A stretch of 64,000 bases of DNA, taken from Gracilariopsis chorda. Its lineage: Eukaryota > Rhodophyta > Florideophyceae > Gracilariales > Gracilariaceae. The notes beneath the pieces are model-generated. The model was not told where the DNA came from, did no database searches, and worked only from the letters and a program-made list of their open reading frames with translations. Of this stretch, positions 31,927-43,300 are shown in pieces. A program made the translations under genes and the position numbers. Positions within the stretch are counted from its first letter, which is position 1. Each line of letters starts with the position of its first letter. The stretch spans positions 124,001 to 188,000 of the forward strand of contig NBIV01000015.1 of NCBI GenBank assembly GCA_003194525.1, in the 5' to 3' direction.

Positions 31927-33585
31927 TGTGGCCTAGTACTCGGCTTTTCTGCCCCAGTCTCGTTGCATGTACAGGATATATTGCGGTGGAGCAATTTACA
32001 GCGTTCTGCTCAATTCTGCACCTACTGCCACTGTTAAACATTTCCCATTTCAAACGTGGAAAGCCGGACTGCCTGCGACCGGTCACCAAATGCAATTTCG
32101 GGAAGTTACGTCTCGAATCAATTTTCTGCGGGTGAAGCGCCTTGCGGCTTGTATCCAGCTGATACTATAGATCTCATTCATGAACCGCAGCTTTTGGCAA
32201 ACCGTAAGTCGTTTGGGAAGTGAGCCGGTGTTACCTGCTACATCATAAGCCATTCAAGCAACACGCGGTCTACCAGCGCTCTAATAAAAACTATATGAGA
32301 CATCGCTTCATCTGTACGTTTGAGCGACAGGCTTCTTTGTGCATCGTGCCAATAGCCTCTCCTTGAATCCACGTTACTTGAACTACTCACATGAGATGAA
32401 CGGGAAACAAGTCCTCAAAGTGATCGCAGCTTCTGTGAGCAACGATTGCGAAGTTAAAGTGGTAGGCAAATATCGAAGCTTAACAACATTCTCATGACAC
32501 CCCGCTTCTTACACAGGCCACGCCCTGGACCTTTTGGCAGTGTCTTTCTATAAAGACTAAGGGCACCTGGCGCCTATGCTGGCATCATTGTAAGGTTCAC
32601 GTCGGGGAAGAACCCTCTCCGTACGGAGGCCAGCGGGATGTTCCATGCGAAGCTTCTATCAGTGCCTTGTTCATACACGGATATACTTTTTCATTATAAA
32701 GCTATCCCCTTTGCGCTGATGAATGACCTAGAGCAAAGATACAAGGACACATGCGGCCCGCCTTCACGTGTTGTGTCTGAATCCGAGTCGCCACTAAACG
32801 GCCGGAACGAGATGGGCTCGCGTGCGGGTCTCCCACGGAGACCAGGGACTTCGGGGTTTCTGTCAAATAGACAGTGGGCGCAGAATTCCTTGGTTTCCTG
32901 CAGAGAGAAAAGCATCTTTAACCAGATATGTTTTACCCTTATGTTGTAATTAGATATCAAGGACCCACAGTAAAGAAGACAAAAGATACATATGTGGACT
33001 TCCTTTGCTGAAGAGAGAAATCCTTTACTGAAAGCTTTCCTTCAGCTTAGTAATAGAAAGCTGATGACCACAATAAAGAAGAAGAAGTGGACTTCCTGTG
33101 CAGTCCTATGTACTATGGACTCACAATGTCCCCTGCGACACTACACGGGATTCATCTCCTTAGGGGTACACCTTTCCTTCTCTCTTCGCGAGAAACAAGT
33201 AACCTGTTTTCTACCTCATTGGGGTTTTAAAGGGGCTCGACCTCCAGTTCGGAGGTCAAGGTACCAGCAATAGAATCTTACAAACGGAGACGGCGAAGCT
33301 CCTAGTAGAGACCCAGTTGCTGATCCAGATAGCGTTTCTCTCATTCGCATCAAGAGGAAGGTCGACACACGACGCAATGCAGGCGGAGGCTTTGCCTTGG
33401 ATTTCTTTCACTGTCAACCACCACATTCGAGCAGTCTGAGTACTGGACAATCAAATCTCGTCACGCAAACTAGTTCACGAGTACTCTTTAAAGCACCACG
33501 ATAATCTGTGGTGAAGAGTCAAGAGAACTCTTCTGTTACCTGTATGAACGAAAGAAGACGAACTTTCAGCCTATAGTCTGTGTTA
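31927..33585. other. long spacer, no gene seen
   Basis: About 1.7 kb without a supported gene. A short local duplication occurs at about 32990-33090 (GTGGACTTCCT twice, each near a CTTTACTG or CTGTGCAG stretch). Small inverted sequences near 33235-33260 (CGACCTCC…GGAGGTC) form a weak hairpin. Confidence 0.45.
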
Positions 33586-34452
33586 TCATTGTTCTAGTAC
33601 AATGTTGTCAATCAGACGTGCCCGGCCTAGCATGGCTGCAACGCACAGCACCACGGCTCTTCGATCATGAGGCAAATGCCCGTGTAGCTCCTGCATCGTC
33701 CATCTGTCGCACACGCTTACGTACATGAGTTTCAATGTCTCATGCCTCGTTATGTCTTGTTTTACTGCATCTCGCAACTTCCCAACATCTCGCATACCAC
33801 CGTTCCACAACTTCTTTCCTTGACAAAGAGCTTTCCATAACACGCTGGCCTCACTGCGTTCGCTTTCAGTGAGGTAGGTGTTCCTAGACGACATTGCCAG
33901 ACCATCGCTCTCTCTTTGGGTATCTACAAGCACCACTTCGCATCGCAGCCATAGGTCTTCTGTGATCCGCTTTACGACAGCGCACTGTTGTGCGTCTTTC
34001 AGCCCAAAGTAACATCGATCTGCTCTGGTCAACGCTAATGTCTTCGCAACTACCGTCGCAACCCCTTGAAAGAATGTTGGTCGGTACGCACCCTCACTGT
34101 GTTCATTTCGATCGGCGTTCCCAACGCCACATATCACATGCGTGTCGAATGATGAGGGGTACACGTCATGCGCTTCTGGTGCGAACAAGATACTCGCTCC
34201 CCACTCCCGGCAGAGTTGGCTGTCAACCTCAGGCGTTCTGGGGTATGATCGAAAGTCTTCGTGAGGGGCAAACTGCAGAGGATTCACAAACATAGTTACT
34301 AATGTTACGTCGTTCTCGGAAGCACATTGTCTAATCAGAGCCCCGTGTCCATCGTGAAGAGCGCCCATCGTCATTACTATTCCTATGCTTGACGATCGCG
34401 GAATAGTGTTTAGATGTGAAACCAGATCTTCTGAGCTCCGAATCGTGATCAT
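33586..34452 (-). CDS. panC: pantothenate synthetase
   Basis: ATG at 34452 gives 288 residues, the family norm. Motifs in order are MTMGALHDGH (27-36, ATP-binding HxGH), FVNPLQFAPHEDFRSYPRT (55-73), YFGLKDAQQ near 148 (usually FGxKDxQQ, catalytic Lys present) and DGLAMSSRN near 188. The enzyme condenses pantoate and beta-alanine with ATP, the last step of vitamin B5 synthesis. There is no obvious transit peptide, consistent with a cytosolic enzyme as in plants. No intron. Confidence 0.95.
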   Translation of the reverse strand: MITIRSSEDLVSHLNTIPRSSSIGIVMTMGALHDGHGALIRQCASENDVTLVTMFVNPLQFAPHEDFRSYPRTPEVDSQLCREWGASILFAPEAHDVYPSSFDTHVICGVGNADRNEHSEGAYRPTFFQGVATVVAKTLALTRADRCYFGLKDAQQCAVVKRITEDLWLRCEVVLVDTQRESDGLAMSSRNTYLTESERSEASVLWKALCQGKKLWNGGMRDVGKLRDAVKQDITRHETLKLMYVSVCDRWTMQELHGHLPHDRRAVVLCVAAMLGRARLIDNIVLEQ

Positions 34453-36285
34453 CTTGCGTTCATTCGCACTAATGGCAGCTTCCCTTGTTCTTTCCCTTGG
34501 TCTGTCGAATTCTCAGCCATTTGCAAACACTCTAAAGCTTGGCAAGGAGAATGCTGCCGTTCGAAGTTTTTGAACTCACGTGGCCAGATGTTTCGCTCCA
34601 GGACACCCATGGCAAGATTTAGGACCGCCAAACATGGCGAAACCAAAGCATAACGAAACTTCTGTGCGCCGTTCATCTCGACAGGTCGGGGGGTAAGGAT
34701 AGCCAAGGATAGACTCCAAGGGTGTGGCGCGATGAAGGAAGGCTACTGTTTTCGCTTAAGGTTCCTATAGGTGACATAGGGAGCTGGAAATAAATATTGA
34801 AAGCCCCCCGTACGTAATTCTAAGAGCGCGTGACTGGTTCCGAAGTGTCTTAGATCGACGAAGACTAGGTCCCCTTTACTCAAATCAATCAATCATCCGC
34901 AATCTTATGCTGCGAAGATCATTAAAACCAAGAGAACGAGCTATCTGCCCTGCTGAAGTACCTATTTTTTAGGTGACGAAGGACGGCACGACATCAAGCT
35001 ATTGCACAGAGCAAAGGATGGAAAAGGCGAATCGCGTCAGAACGAAATGGATCCGATGTCGGGTCTTCCCGTAGAAGCTTGGTGCTGATCTCGCTATGTT
35101 CCGAGATAGGAGGTAGTGAGCGCAAGACGGCTGCCGCAAGGTGAAAGCAAGCAGCAGTTATCGGCTAAATTCCGGTGACATAGATGGAGGTTGGTGCTAC
35201 GGGACAGAGAACATCTTTCTTCTTCGGGGAGCTTTGCTTGATACAAAGAGTTCCATTCTCTCTTTTATGGGTACACTAGTTAATCCCTTCTTAGTGCAGA
35301 ACGTTTCAATAGAAAGTGACGTTCTCTCGCCAGGAAAATCAGCATTCGTTGAGGCCATACATAGAGTTTAGCGTGCTAGACGAGGAAAAGCTCCCTTGCA
35401 GTGTTTGATTCTACCACAACGCCGTAATTCAGAAATGTGCGCCCGTAAACAAGAAGGAGAAGAAGAAGAAGCTATTCAAAATATGTGGTCAACACAATAC
35501 ATATCCATGCTGTTATATATATATATACCTTGAGGGCGCCAAACACTATTTCAACACCGTCATATGGTTTCATCGGAAACTGGGCTGGCCTCAAAGCCAA
35601 GAGTCTACGGAGAGAAAGGGGAAAGTTGCTGATATTGCCGCAAATGGCCAAGAAACTTGTTTGCCTTCTTGGGTAGAGAGCCGCTTTACTAAGAATTCGT
35701 CCCAGCCATCGTGATCAAGCATTGCGGGCCCCTATCATGCAGAACAAGAAGGAGGAAAAAGGGCTGGCCAATGGGCTCCTTGATGAAACAAGAAAGGAAA
35801 ACCAATGCACAAACAATCGATATTCAAAGGACCATCAGACTATCGCCATGCAATAGAGGTTCAAAGGACATAGCAAATCGAAGCCTCAGCTAGAATAAGA
35901 TATCCGCAGTTATTTCGGGCTGACCACAGGCTTTCCAGCAGGCGCTGCTTCATGTTTTTTGTATTGTTGGTCTATGTGCATCTTTTTTATGATAGAAACA
36001 CTCAGCACAGATGAATTTGCACTTAAAGAGTTACACTCATTAGCACAGCTTCTAGGCTTAAGAACTATTGTAACCCTTACTGTGCATGTGTTAACACTAT
36101 CTACGTTCGTCGAAGAGTAACTTTTATAATAACAAAAACAACAACCATTCCTCACGTGAAGAAAAACCGAAGTAGACCTCCATGGTATCATTGAAGGCTA
36201 CTTCTTCTTTTGAAAAGAGTCTTGGAGCTCTTCTACTTTAATCTTTGGGATTGCATTGTTCGTGGAAGGACACCTACATATCAAT
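34453..36285. other. long spacer with a TA microsatellite, no gene seen
   Basis: 1.8 kb without a supported gene. A short (TA)n run lies near 35514-35527. Frames of 60-90 codons have no domain features. Confidence 0.45.
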
Positions 36286-37179
36286 ATGGGGCTTCTTGAC
36301 AGGTTCAAACCTAATATATTTTCAAACGATAATGGTCCAGCGTTCATCCAAGCGTTTGATTCGGAAGATGAGTCATCTAAAAGTTCAAGAGCGCGACTTT
36401 TTGCTATGGTTTCGAACTTAGAGCTTCCACTGCGGCTCCAGGATCCTTCAAGCGAGGTGAACAAATACCTTTTCCAATTGTATTTTAACGCACTTGCTGT
36501 AGAGTTTCGAGACATGTTCCGCATCATTGAAGGACTCCTACATCACGCTCATGAGGGCTCTATACAAGGGGAGCACTTGGCCGTCTTTTACGAATGGTTC
36601 GAAGGCTTTTTCGGAATTCTCACACTCTTGTTCGACACTGAAGAAAATGTGTTCTTCCCATGGATAGAGTCAACCGGATGTTTCAAGATGGAAAACTCAT
36701 TTGGCCCTAAAAGAAGACTGAAGAAGAAGGACAGAGCGAAGGAGCTCTGCTGGGATATTTTGGAGCTGAGAGGGGTTTTTGATATGAAGACAGATAGAAA
36801 AGCCGGTCTGTTTAACCTAGTGTATGAGCTGAGAGATGAAGCGGAGCACTTATCTGCTCGAGTAATGGGATACATGCAAAGCGCCTTGGACGAGCTCCCT
36901 TTTGTGTTGGAGTCCAAGTTCAATCCTGACGAAAGGCGTCACATTGATATGACAGTTGTACATTCGTATCGGTCATCAGAGGCAGGCCAGTTCGTTCTCT
37001 GTGCAATGTCTAGAGGCATACCAGATTCCGCGATGAGAAGCGGGTTTCTGGAAGAGAACTTCCGGTCTTCTCACCAAAAGGGAGGTACTCTGAAACAGCT
37101 TCGCAAGTTTCGGAAAAAGCACACGGATCTTGTGGACAAGATAGCAGTAAGGGACTTGCAAATGGATGGGGATTGTTAA
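36286..37179 (+). CDS. hemerythrin-like all-helical protein
   Basis: ATG at 36286 (MGLLDRFKPN) gives 297 residues. A helical His/Glu-rich region resembles hemerythrin HHE domains: IIEGLLHHAHEGSIQGEHLA at about 85-105 and LLFDTEENVFFPWIES at about 120-135. These supply HHxHE and EExxFFPW, where diiron ligands would sit. A later helix (LRDEAEHLSARVMGYMQSAL) may supply more ligands. HHE proteins bind O2, sense oxygen or iron, or act in stress responses; the role here is unknown. The last 60 residues are basic (KQLRKFRKKHTDL). The fold call is by motif only. Confidence 0.55.
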   Translation: MGLLDRFKPNIFSNDNGPAFIQAFDSEDESSKSSRARLFAMVSNLELPLRLQDPSSEVNKYLFQLYFNALAVEFRDMFRIIEGLLHHAHEGSIQGEHLAVFYEWFEGFFGILTLLFDTEENVFFPWIESTGCFKMENSFGPKRRLKKKDRAKELCWDILELRGVFDMKTDRKAGLFNLVYELRDEAEHLSARVMGYMQSALDELPFVLESKFNPDERRHIDMTVVHSYRSSEAGQFVLCAMSRGIPDSAMRSGFLEENFRSSHQKGGTLKQLRKFRKKHTDLVDKIAVRDLQMDGDC

Positions 37180-37628
37180 GAAGAAGAGCAGCTCGAAGAA
37201 CTCACGATCGCTTCGGGTCACTCTGTACGAATCTGCAGCCAATATAGATTGAACTGTTTCCGTCGACGTTGGTGGGCAGCAAATGTGAGTTGGAGAAATG
37301 GCCGATACTACCAGATGAACAAGGTTCGGCCCTATCTGACGTCATTGTTTGTTTACCGAAATAATTTTTCAGTACTGGGCAAAGGCCGTCTGTGCAATGA
37401 TATCTAAGAGCAAAATGCATACGGAGTGGCAAGTTTGGGATATAAATCCTTCTCAAGGTCGAAATCACCTGACGAACGAAGACTTGAAGTGGAAGAGAGT
37501 ACCCAAAATCTGGTACTCGGGACGGGTGTCAATGTCGAAAAGCAGCAGCGTTTCAGTTAGACAAATTAAATAAAAAGTGTTGCAGGTCTGGGTTTGTGCA
37601 TTGTATACATGTTCTTGCGAAATGCTAG
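37180..37628. other. no gene seen
   Basis: Convergent intergenic region between the hemerythrin-like gene and the DGDG synthase 3' end. Confidence 0.45.
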
Positions 37629-39326
37629 TCACAACGACTCGACTGAGCCGGCCGTGTTAAGAGACTCTCTTGACATTGCCTTTTGAATGCCTTTCCCGGG
37701 TTGTGGATAAATCTTTGACAGAGTAAGGTGAGCATTGGCCAAAGCTGCCCCGACTTTGCTAGGCTTGCTCTTCGAAAGTGGCACTCGCATAGCATCGTAT
37801 AATCTCTCAGTGGCTGCTTCCCATGTCAATCGATAGGCGTCCTGATCGGAAAGAGGTTGCGGTTCCCTTTCTAAAGCTTCCAGCACCGCTTTTGAGAACT
37901 CGTCGGGGGTACGGTAGGTTGTACAATTTGGGAAAGTGGCAAAGAACTCGTTGCTTGGGTGATCCAAACACACGACTAGTTTTCCCATGGCTAGGGCTTC
38001 GGCAGTCGCAGTGCAAACGACGTCACTTTTAGACGCGTTAACGAAGACTTTGTAGCCTTGTAGTCTCTTGCTGGTGGGGTCGGCCACCCGAGCGTCAAAG
38101 GCCACCGCTGAAAGGGCTGGATGCGTATCAACCTGTTCTCTCACTTCAGGAACGTCTGGGCCAGCACCGTAAAAATCAATTGCTAGTGGCTCCTTCGTTA
38201 AGTTGTAATGTTCAATCATGCAATTGATGAGGTCTCGATAACCTTTTGCCCATAGGACCTTGCCCATGAAATATGCGCCGCGAGGAAATGGCCCACTCCG
38301 CCTTATGCCTATGTCCATAAACTTGTCACGCACGCCATGAACGTTGCTGGTAACTGAGTTGGGGAAGTGTTGAACAGCATCTGAAAGCTTTATGATACGA
38401 TGGCAGTAGCCCCGACAGACCCACATGTTAAGAAGCAGGAGAGCGACAGCCTTCTGGGGTCCGAAAAAGTCAACCTTCTTAGCGTACTCGATATAATTTG
38501 TATGAATAATACCCACGACATAGTTGAACAATTCTGTCCATATCTTACCAGAGTGGTGCCATGTCAAGTGCTCAGGTTCTTCAAGAATGCAGACGTCTTT
38601 TGTGGGCAAATTTGAGACTATGACGTCAGTCATGGCACCAACTGGTAGAATAGAACCGAATTGAGGAGCATAAACGCCTTCATAAAACAAGACATCGAAA
38701 GTGGCCGGCAGCTGGTTGTAGCCCCAGTTCTGTATATAATCACGTTGCTGTTGGCGAGTGGTAAAGACAGGGCTTCCGCTGGCAAAAATGTCGCCTTGCT
38801 GCTCTGGAGGAATCCAGGGTACGATTAGAGTGACACGATGACCGTCGTGCGCCAAGTAAAGAGCACGCAAGGCAGGGTTTACAGAAGTGCCGGTCATCCA
38901 TGGAATGGCAGCCGTGGTGACTATTGCAACATCTCTTTTGGAGGCACGCATGTCTGAAGCAGCAGTGAGATGCTCTTGTGGAGGAAGTGCTGCTTGGGAG
39001 GAGTGACGAGGTTGACATGGAACGGTCGGAGGACCATCAATGTGGCGTGCATCAACATGAGAGGGACAGTGCAAATCGAGAGATACAGCTAGACGGGTTG
39101 GAACGCGTCCGCTTCGAGAGTGGGAGGCGACGGCATTCTGGCGGCCGACAAGGAAAAGGGCATACGCTGCAGCAAGTGCGACGGTTGGATGCTGGTGTTG
39201 AGTATGTTTGTCTGAGACGGAATAATGCGCGTGTTCAACGATGTCGGAGGATGGTGCACTAGAATGAGCAACGCGGCGAGAAGAAGTGAGTAAGGCGGTG
39301 GCAAGCGAAGCCAGGAGAGGTGGCAT
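37629..39326 (-). CDS. DGD1: digalactosyldiacylglycerol synthase (GT4 family)
   Basis: ATG at 39326 gives 565 residues without introns. An N-terminal 115 residues of low conservation precede the GT-B domain that starts RDVAIVTTAAIPWMTGTSVN. Plant DGD signatures follow: VCILEEPEHLTWHHSGKIWT, IIHTNYIEYAKK, SNVHGVRDKFMDIG, GKVLWAKGYRDLI and DVVCTATAEALAMGK (the nucleotide-sugar EX7E-type region). It adds galactose from UDP-Gal to MGDG in the chloroplast envelope, making the thylakoid lipid DGDG. DGD1 versus DGD2 type cannot be settled; the symbol denotes the family. Confidence 0.9.
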   Translation of the reverse strand: MPPLLASLATALLTSSRRVAHSSAPSSDIVEHAHYSVSDKHTQHQHPTVALAAAYALFLVGRQNAVASHSRSGRVPTRLAVSLDLHCPSHVDARHIDGPPTVPCQPRHSSQAALPPQEHLTAASDMRASKRDVAIVTTAAIPWMTGTSVNPALRALYLAHDGHRVTLIVPWIPPEQQGDIFASGSPVFTTRQQQRDYIQNWGYNQLPATFDVLFYEGVYAPQFGSILPVGAMTDVIVSNLPTKDVCILEEPEHLTWHHSGKIWTELFNYVVGIIHTNYIEYAKKVDFFGPQKAVALLLLNMWVCRGYCHRIIKLSDAVQHFPNSVTSNVHGVRDKFMDIGIRRSGPFPRGAYFMGKVLWAKGYRDLINCMIEHYNLTKEPLAIDFYGAGPDVPEVREQVDTHPALSAVAFDARVADPTSKRLQGYKVFVNASKSDVVCTATAEALAMGKLVVCLDHPSNEFFATFPNCTTYRTPDEFSKAVLEALEREPQPLSDQDAYRLTWEAATERLYDAMRVPLSKSKPSKVGAALANAHLTLSKIYPQPGKGIQKAMSRESLNTAGSVESL

Positions 39327-39801
39327 TCTTTTACGACGCTGCGTCGAGACGCCGTTGTGCGGCAGAGGGTGAGGGTTCACATTTGTTTGCTCGTCTTCTC
39401 GTGGTCAACGGCGCTCGCTTGTATATGAGTTACTCATATGAACATGAGGTTGGCGCAAGAAGCTCACGCCTTCCGTGGCCTGTGCAGCATGACCCCTTCG
39501 TGGTCATTCCGAGCGGGCGACAACTGCACCGGTGCCGCGGTGAGTGGCTGCCACGTGTGTCGCGCGCACCAGAGGCCCGACCGTGCGCGTTCGCGTTTCA
39601 ACAAGGCTTGCTCCTCGGTCGTTGAACGTTCAAGCGCGGCCGCATAAGGTACAAAGGTACAGGGTTATAGGGATAACCCTTTGGTACAACAGCAACAACA
39701 ACAACGCATACCAGAAGAAACGCGCCCTAGCCTATCCCTAAAACTGCTGAAAAGAGGCTCAAGCCCGCAGCTATCAGCCCAACGCACAGCGCAATGCCGT
39801 C
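39327..39801. other. divergent upstream region with a hairpin repeat
   Basis: This lies between divergent DGDG synthase and the APR-like gene. No coding region. It contains palindrome copy 4 at 39661-39680. Confidence 0.45.
39661..39680. repeat. short dispersed palindrome, copy 4
   Basis: AGGGTTA tagggа-type loop and TAACCCT form 7-bp arms, flanked by GGTAC on both sides (39656 and 39684). It is related to copy 1 by arms and by the TTTGGTACAAC flank. Confidence 0.55.
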
Positions 39802-40677
39802 ATGCAACGATTTGCAGCAGCTGCTCGAATCGCTATTATAGTCTCTGTTGCCTCTTTTTTCGCCCTCGCCAACGCCCGCCTCACTCACAACGGTTTCAAT
39901 CATGGCCATACTGTCGCTCCGAAGGGCACAGACTTCATACTCTTCTCCAACGCGTCCACAAAGCACGCATCGAAAGAGAAGGCGCATCCACCCTACATAA
40001 CCCCATCCTCCGACTCACCTTTCTTCACGCTACACCATGAAGGCTGTATACACGCCCGCCCTCAAGCACTTCTAACCGATGAGGGCTTCGTGGGAATCTT
40101 AAATACTGTCTCCGCGGCCAATCTGTCAAAGCTCTCCTCACTTTCTGACCATGTCACCCTGGTGCTTTTCCATGGTGGACCAAGCTGCAAGTATTCGCGT
40201 GCCATTTTGCCCACTTGGGTTAATCTCACGCGATACATGAGAGCGAGCTGTCTACTTGCCTTGGATGCCGCCACCGACAGTATGATGAACTACAATCTCA
40301 TGGTTCTTGGCTTTCCTACCCTTATGCGCGTCTCCCCGGAAAGTGGTCCCAACTACCATGGTGACAGGTCGCTGTCAGATTTGATCGCATGGGCTGTGAA
40401 ATCAGGCGGAATAGCTCCTATGGACGTAGAAAGTATTGACGATCTTCTCGGTGATCTGCATCGCTATAACCTCAAATTCAACCAAGTCGTGGACGGATCA
40501 ATCGATGTTCTGGACATACGCGAATCCAAACTAGCTAGTCCGCCCGTTAACTGGACTCTCATCGGCGCAAACTTCGTTACAGTCATATATTTTGCGTTTC
40601 AACTAAACAGAGCTCACCGAGCATTCGCCTCATTTTGGAAGCGGAATGCGAGACAAGAACGCGAAGGACTGGAATAG
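39802..40677 (+). CDS. APR-like thioredoxin-fold membrane protein
   Basis: The protein has 291 residues from ATG at 39802. A signal peptide (about 1-26) and a luminal domain are followed by a thioredoxin fold. The active-site region is VLFHGGPSCKYSRAILPTW (about 118-137) with one Cys (CKYS) in place of CxxC; the cis-Pro loop is LGFPTLMRV near 173 and YHGDRSLSDLIAW follows. One membrane span lies near the C-terminus (about 252-270), then a basic tail. This matches the plant 5'-adenylylsulfate reductase-like (APRL) proteins, which share the single-Cys site and are secretory-pathway proteins of unknown redox role. No Fe-S reductase domain is present, so it is not a true APS reductase. Confidence 0.75.
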   Translation: MQRFAAAARIAIIVSVASFFALANARLTHNGFNHGHTVAPKGTDFILFSNASTKHASKEKAHPPYITPSSDSPFFTLHHEGCIHARPQALLTDEGFVGILNTVSAANLSKLSSLSDHVTLVLFHGGPSCKYSRAILPTWVNLTRYMRASCLLALDAATDSMMNYNLMVLGFPTLMRVSPESGPNYHGDRSLSDLIAWAVKSGGIAPMDVESIDDLLGDLHRYNLKFNQVVDGSIDVLDIRESKLASPPVNWTLIGANFVTVIYFAFQLNRAHRAFASFWKRNARQEREGLE

Positions 40678-41665
40678 GCTTTGTGAGTACGCATGCTCAA
40701 TTTCGTTTTTCCCCCGCCCTCTGCGTTTGGAGGGACATAAGCGCTGTTCCGACCACTTCACCACAGCCTGATTGGGGCCTCTGCTGCTACGAGCATGACA
40801 CCACGTTTTCATCCAAATAGATGCGAGGTGGGCCCTCGCACTTGAGGAAAGCGTACTGCTCGCGTTGATTGGTAAAGGTTGTGTGTTGCTATACTTGAAC
40901 CCTTCAAGCGATGAACGATTTTTTCCACATTGACATCTTGTATTTGACGTGGAAACCGAAAACGAGTCAACAAGTCGAGCATTAGACCATCTCCTGCAAA
41001 TGATGCCACGCAGTTTAGCGATTACGTTATGGTCGGCCTGTTCTTTTTTCTTGAGCGATGTAGAGAGTGGACGATATTCGCAAAGAGGCATTTGCATGAG
41101 CTCTTGGAAAAGACACACAAGCATGTACCTTTGTAAAAGGTATGTCTACTTGAGACTAGTTTGAAACATCCCAATGGATTCTTGAGGTTCAGAACTGGAC
41201 CGGATAGAACCTTGTGTTCAGGTCGAAGGAATTGGGTTAGATGGTTTACATTCCAATGCATACGTGGTGTTGCTTCGTCCTCCGGTATTGTCATTCTTGC
41301 GAGCTGTAGGGCCTAGATTCTACCATCCAATCCCTTTCATCCAACGTCTTATCATAATATCTTGTTTAGCCAAGACCCCTTCGTTCGACTGAAGCTAATC
41401 ACACGTGAGCATTGCCTTTACAAACGAGGTGAGTCTGTTCTGTTCCCACTATGTTTTTCCTTCACCAAACCTTACCTAGGCCAGTCTAGGCGCACATGTG
41501 TTTTGCAGACATTCGCATTTGCACTACATACGCCCCTGGGAAACTAGCTGTCATGAGCTTGAGGCTTGACAAAGTAGTGCCTAATGTAAATAGAAATCAC
41601 TCTTCATGCGCTCAGATTGCTTGCAAAGTGTGAAATGGATATGACGCAAGAATGTAGTGATCTCG
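40678..41665. other. no gene seen
   Basis: Convergent spacer between the APR-like gene and ATP12. A 164-codon minus frame at 40630-41124 overlaps the end of the APR-like gene and shows no domain. Confidence 0.45.
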
Positions 41666-42574
41666 TCATGACGGTTCGGGTTCACGGTGAAGACCTGCAC
41701 ATCGAAACACGAGTTCAGCAGCATTCATTCTAACGCATACGTCGGCATGGTCAAGATCATGACCACCTTCGACGGTTCCCCAAATTTCAGCCTGCCAGAC
41801 CTCTTCAGAACGTGCAGCGTTGGTGGCTTGACCAGCGTCCAATCCGTGCCACATCGCCACCGCTACGGCAGCACTCTTTCCACACGAGGCAGCACTGTCC
41901 ATCGCAGCTAACTGCAAATGATCCAACTGCTTCACTATGTCTCGGATCGCATCTACGGTCTTTTGCTCTTGTGTAGCTTCCAGAGCGCCTCGGACAATTC
42001 GATAGTGAATTCCAAGCTGTTTCAGGTGCTCTTCAACTGGTTCGAGCAGCTCATTTTGGCGACTAACAAGTTCACGTGGGTAATCTGCGCGCAGTGCAAA
42101 CGAGTCGGTGTGAACGAATCGTAAGATGTTGTCTTGAAATCGCTGCTTATCATGTTGAACAACATCTAGCGAAGCAGCCAGCAGTCTTGTAAGCGGCATT
42201 GATGAAGGGCGAAGGCGATCCTGTTGAGCATCCCATTCACCAGCAAGTGCAATTGCCAGTGTTCGCGATTGCGCCTGGAGCAGATTTCGTGCAGACGTTA
42301 GGGCTGACTTACCATCCAGATGTACGACAAATCCACCAAAAACATTACCATTCTCCTTGTCAACAGAAGATGGTGCGGGTTCTACTGTTACACGCTCGTA
42401 GAAGCGACGGGGACCAAGGCCGGAAGAATCGGTCGTGCGCGGTGCGGCAGAACTGCTAGGCGTGGCTGACCTACTTGTCGTGGCACAAGAGCGAGCCAGT
42501 TGATGCCACACCGGTACTGCTGCTGGCATTGCATGAAAGTTTGATATCACACTTCGAAGCCATGACGTTTTCAT
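41666..42574 (-). CDS. ATP12: ATP synthase F1 assembly chaperone ATP12
   Basis: ATG at 42574 gives 302 residues. A Ser/Arg-rich mitochondrial presequence (about 1-55) precedes the ATP12 domain (pfam07542). Motifs are FYERVTVEP near 60, VVHLDGKSALTSARN near 83, LAIALAGEWDAQQDRLRPSS near 105, PLTRLLAASLDVV near 127, and EVWQAEIWGTVEGGHD near 262. ATP12 binds free F1 alpha subunit in the mitochondrial matrix and prevents aggregation before hexamer assembly. Length and layout are normal; intronless. Confidence 0.92.
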   Translation of the reverse strand: MKTSWLRSVISNFHAMPAAVPVWHQLARSCATTSRSATPSSSAAPRTTDSSGLGPRRFYERVTVEPAPSSVDKENGNVFGGFVVHLDGKSALTSARNLLQAQSRTLAIALAGEWDAQQDRLRPSSMPLTRLLAASLDVVQHDKQRFQDNILRFVHTDSFALRADYPRELVSRQNELLEPVEEHLKQLGIHYRIVRGALEATQEQKTVDAIRDIVKQLDHLQLAAMDSAASCGKSAAVAVAMWHGLDAGQATNAARSEEVWQAEIWGTVEGGHDLDHADVCVRMNAAELVFRCAGLHREPEPS

Positions 42575-42830
42575 TTTCTTTCACCGGTTGGGGGAGTGAG
42601 ATGGGAGAGGATTTGTTCGCACGATCTAAGAGAGAAGCGTTTGTCTACCGCGTGCGTGCGATACGGGATCTGGAATTGTTAAGGGTGTAGACAATGTTCT
42701 GAACGGCATCGAACAGTAAAGCGTCAATAAGCAAGATAATCCAATTTACGCTTTTTGAGGCTCAAAGCTGAGAAGTCATCCCTGCGGTGCGAGTGATCTT
42801 CACAAGTGATGATTCATCACTAGCATTATG

Positions 42831-43276
42831 CCGCGCGAACAAGAGCAGGTGCAGGCCAGAAGTACGCTACGAAAGGTAAATCTTGGCAGGTACAGGATAC
42901 TACTCCCACGGATGCGGGCTTAACATGCAAAATAGTGTACACCACTTTGTTCTTAGATGTCACCGAAGAGGGGCATCTCGATGACAAGAACTCCCACCTC
43001 TCCGAGAGAGGCAAGGGCTTGATGTCGAATCAATAGCAAGAACATGGCCAGAAAAGTTACTGGTTCCTGTGGAGAGAGAGGGGTTCTTTTCGCATTAACC
43101 GCTACCGTAGTCCTAGAATTAAGGCCAGGGGCTCATATTCGACCCGGGATGTCGTTAAACTCATCCAGGAGAAATGCGTTGAAGTTGAAGCTGTTGTAGC
43201 TCATTTGTAGCGCTGCGGAGCCGAGTCGTTTTTTGCTGGATTAGTACTGCTCTGAGGGATCACAAGGGAACCGTCA
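42831..43276 (+). pseudogene. LINE C-terminal fragment, copy A
   Basis: Plus-strand sequence is clearly related to copies B and C. It has a Cys/His knuckle region (MQNSVHHFVLRCHRRGASR near 42930), then ELPPLREARA, then the 3' untranslated part ending near GGCTCATATTCG. Only the last 80 or so residues of the LINE ORF remain, with stops. Confidence 0.65.
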
Positions 43277-43300
43277 GTGTGTGTGTGTGTGTGTGTGTGT
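43277..43300. repeat. (GT)n microsatellite, 3' tail of LINE copy B
   Basis: Twelve GT units directly abut the 3' end of the minus-strand LINE fragment, where they read (CA)n. A short CA tract also follows the SINE-like insert, so it is probably the element's tail repeat. Confidence 0.75.
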
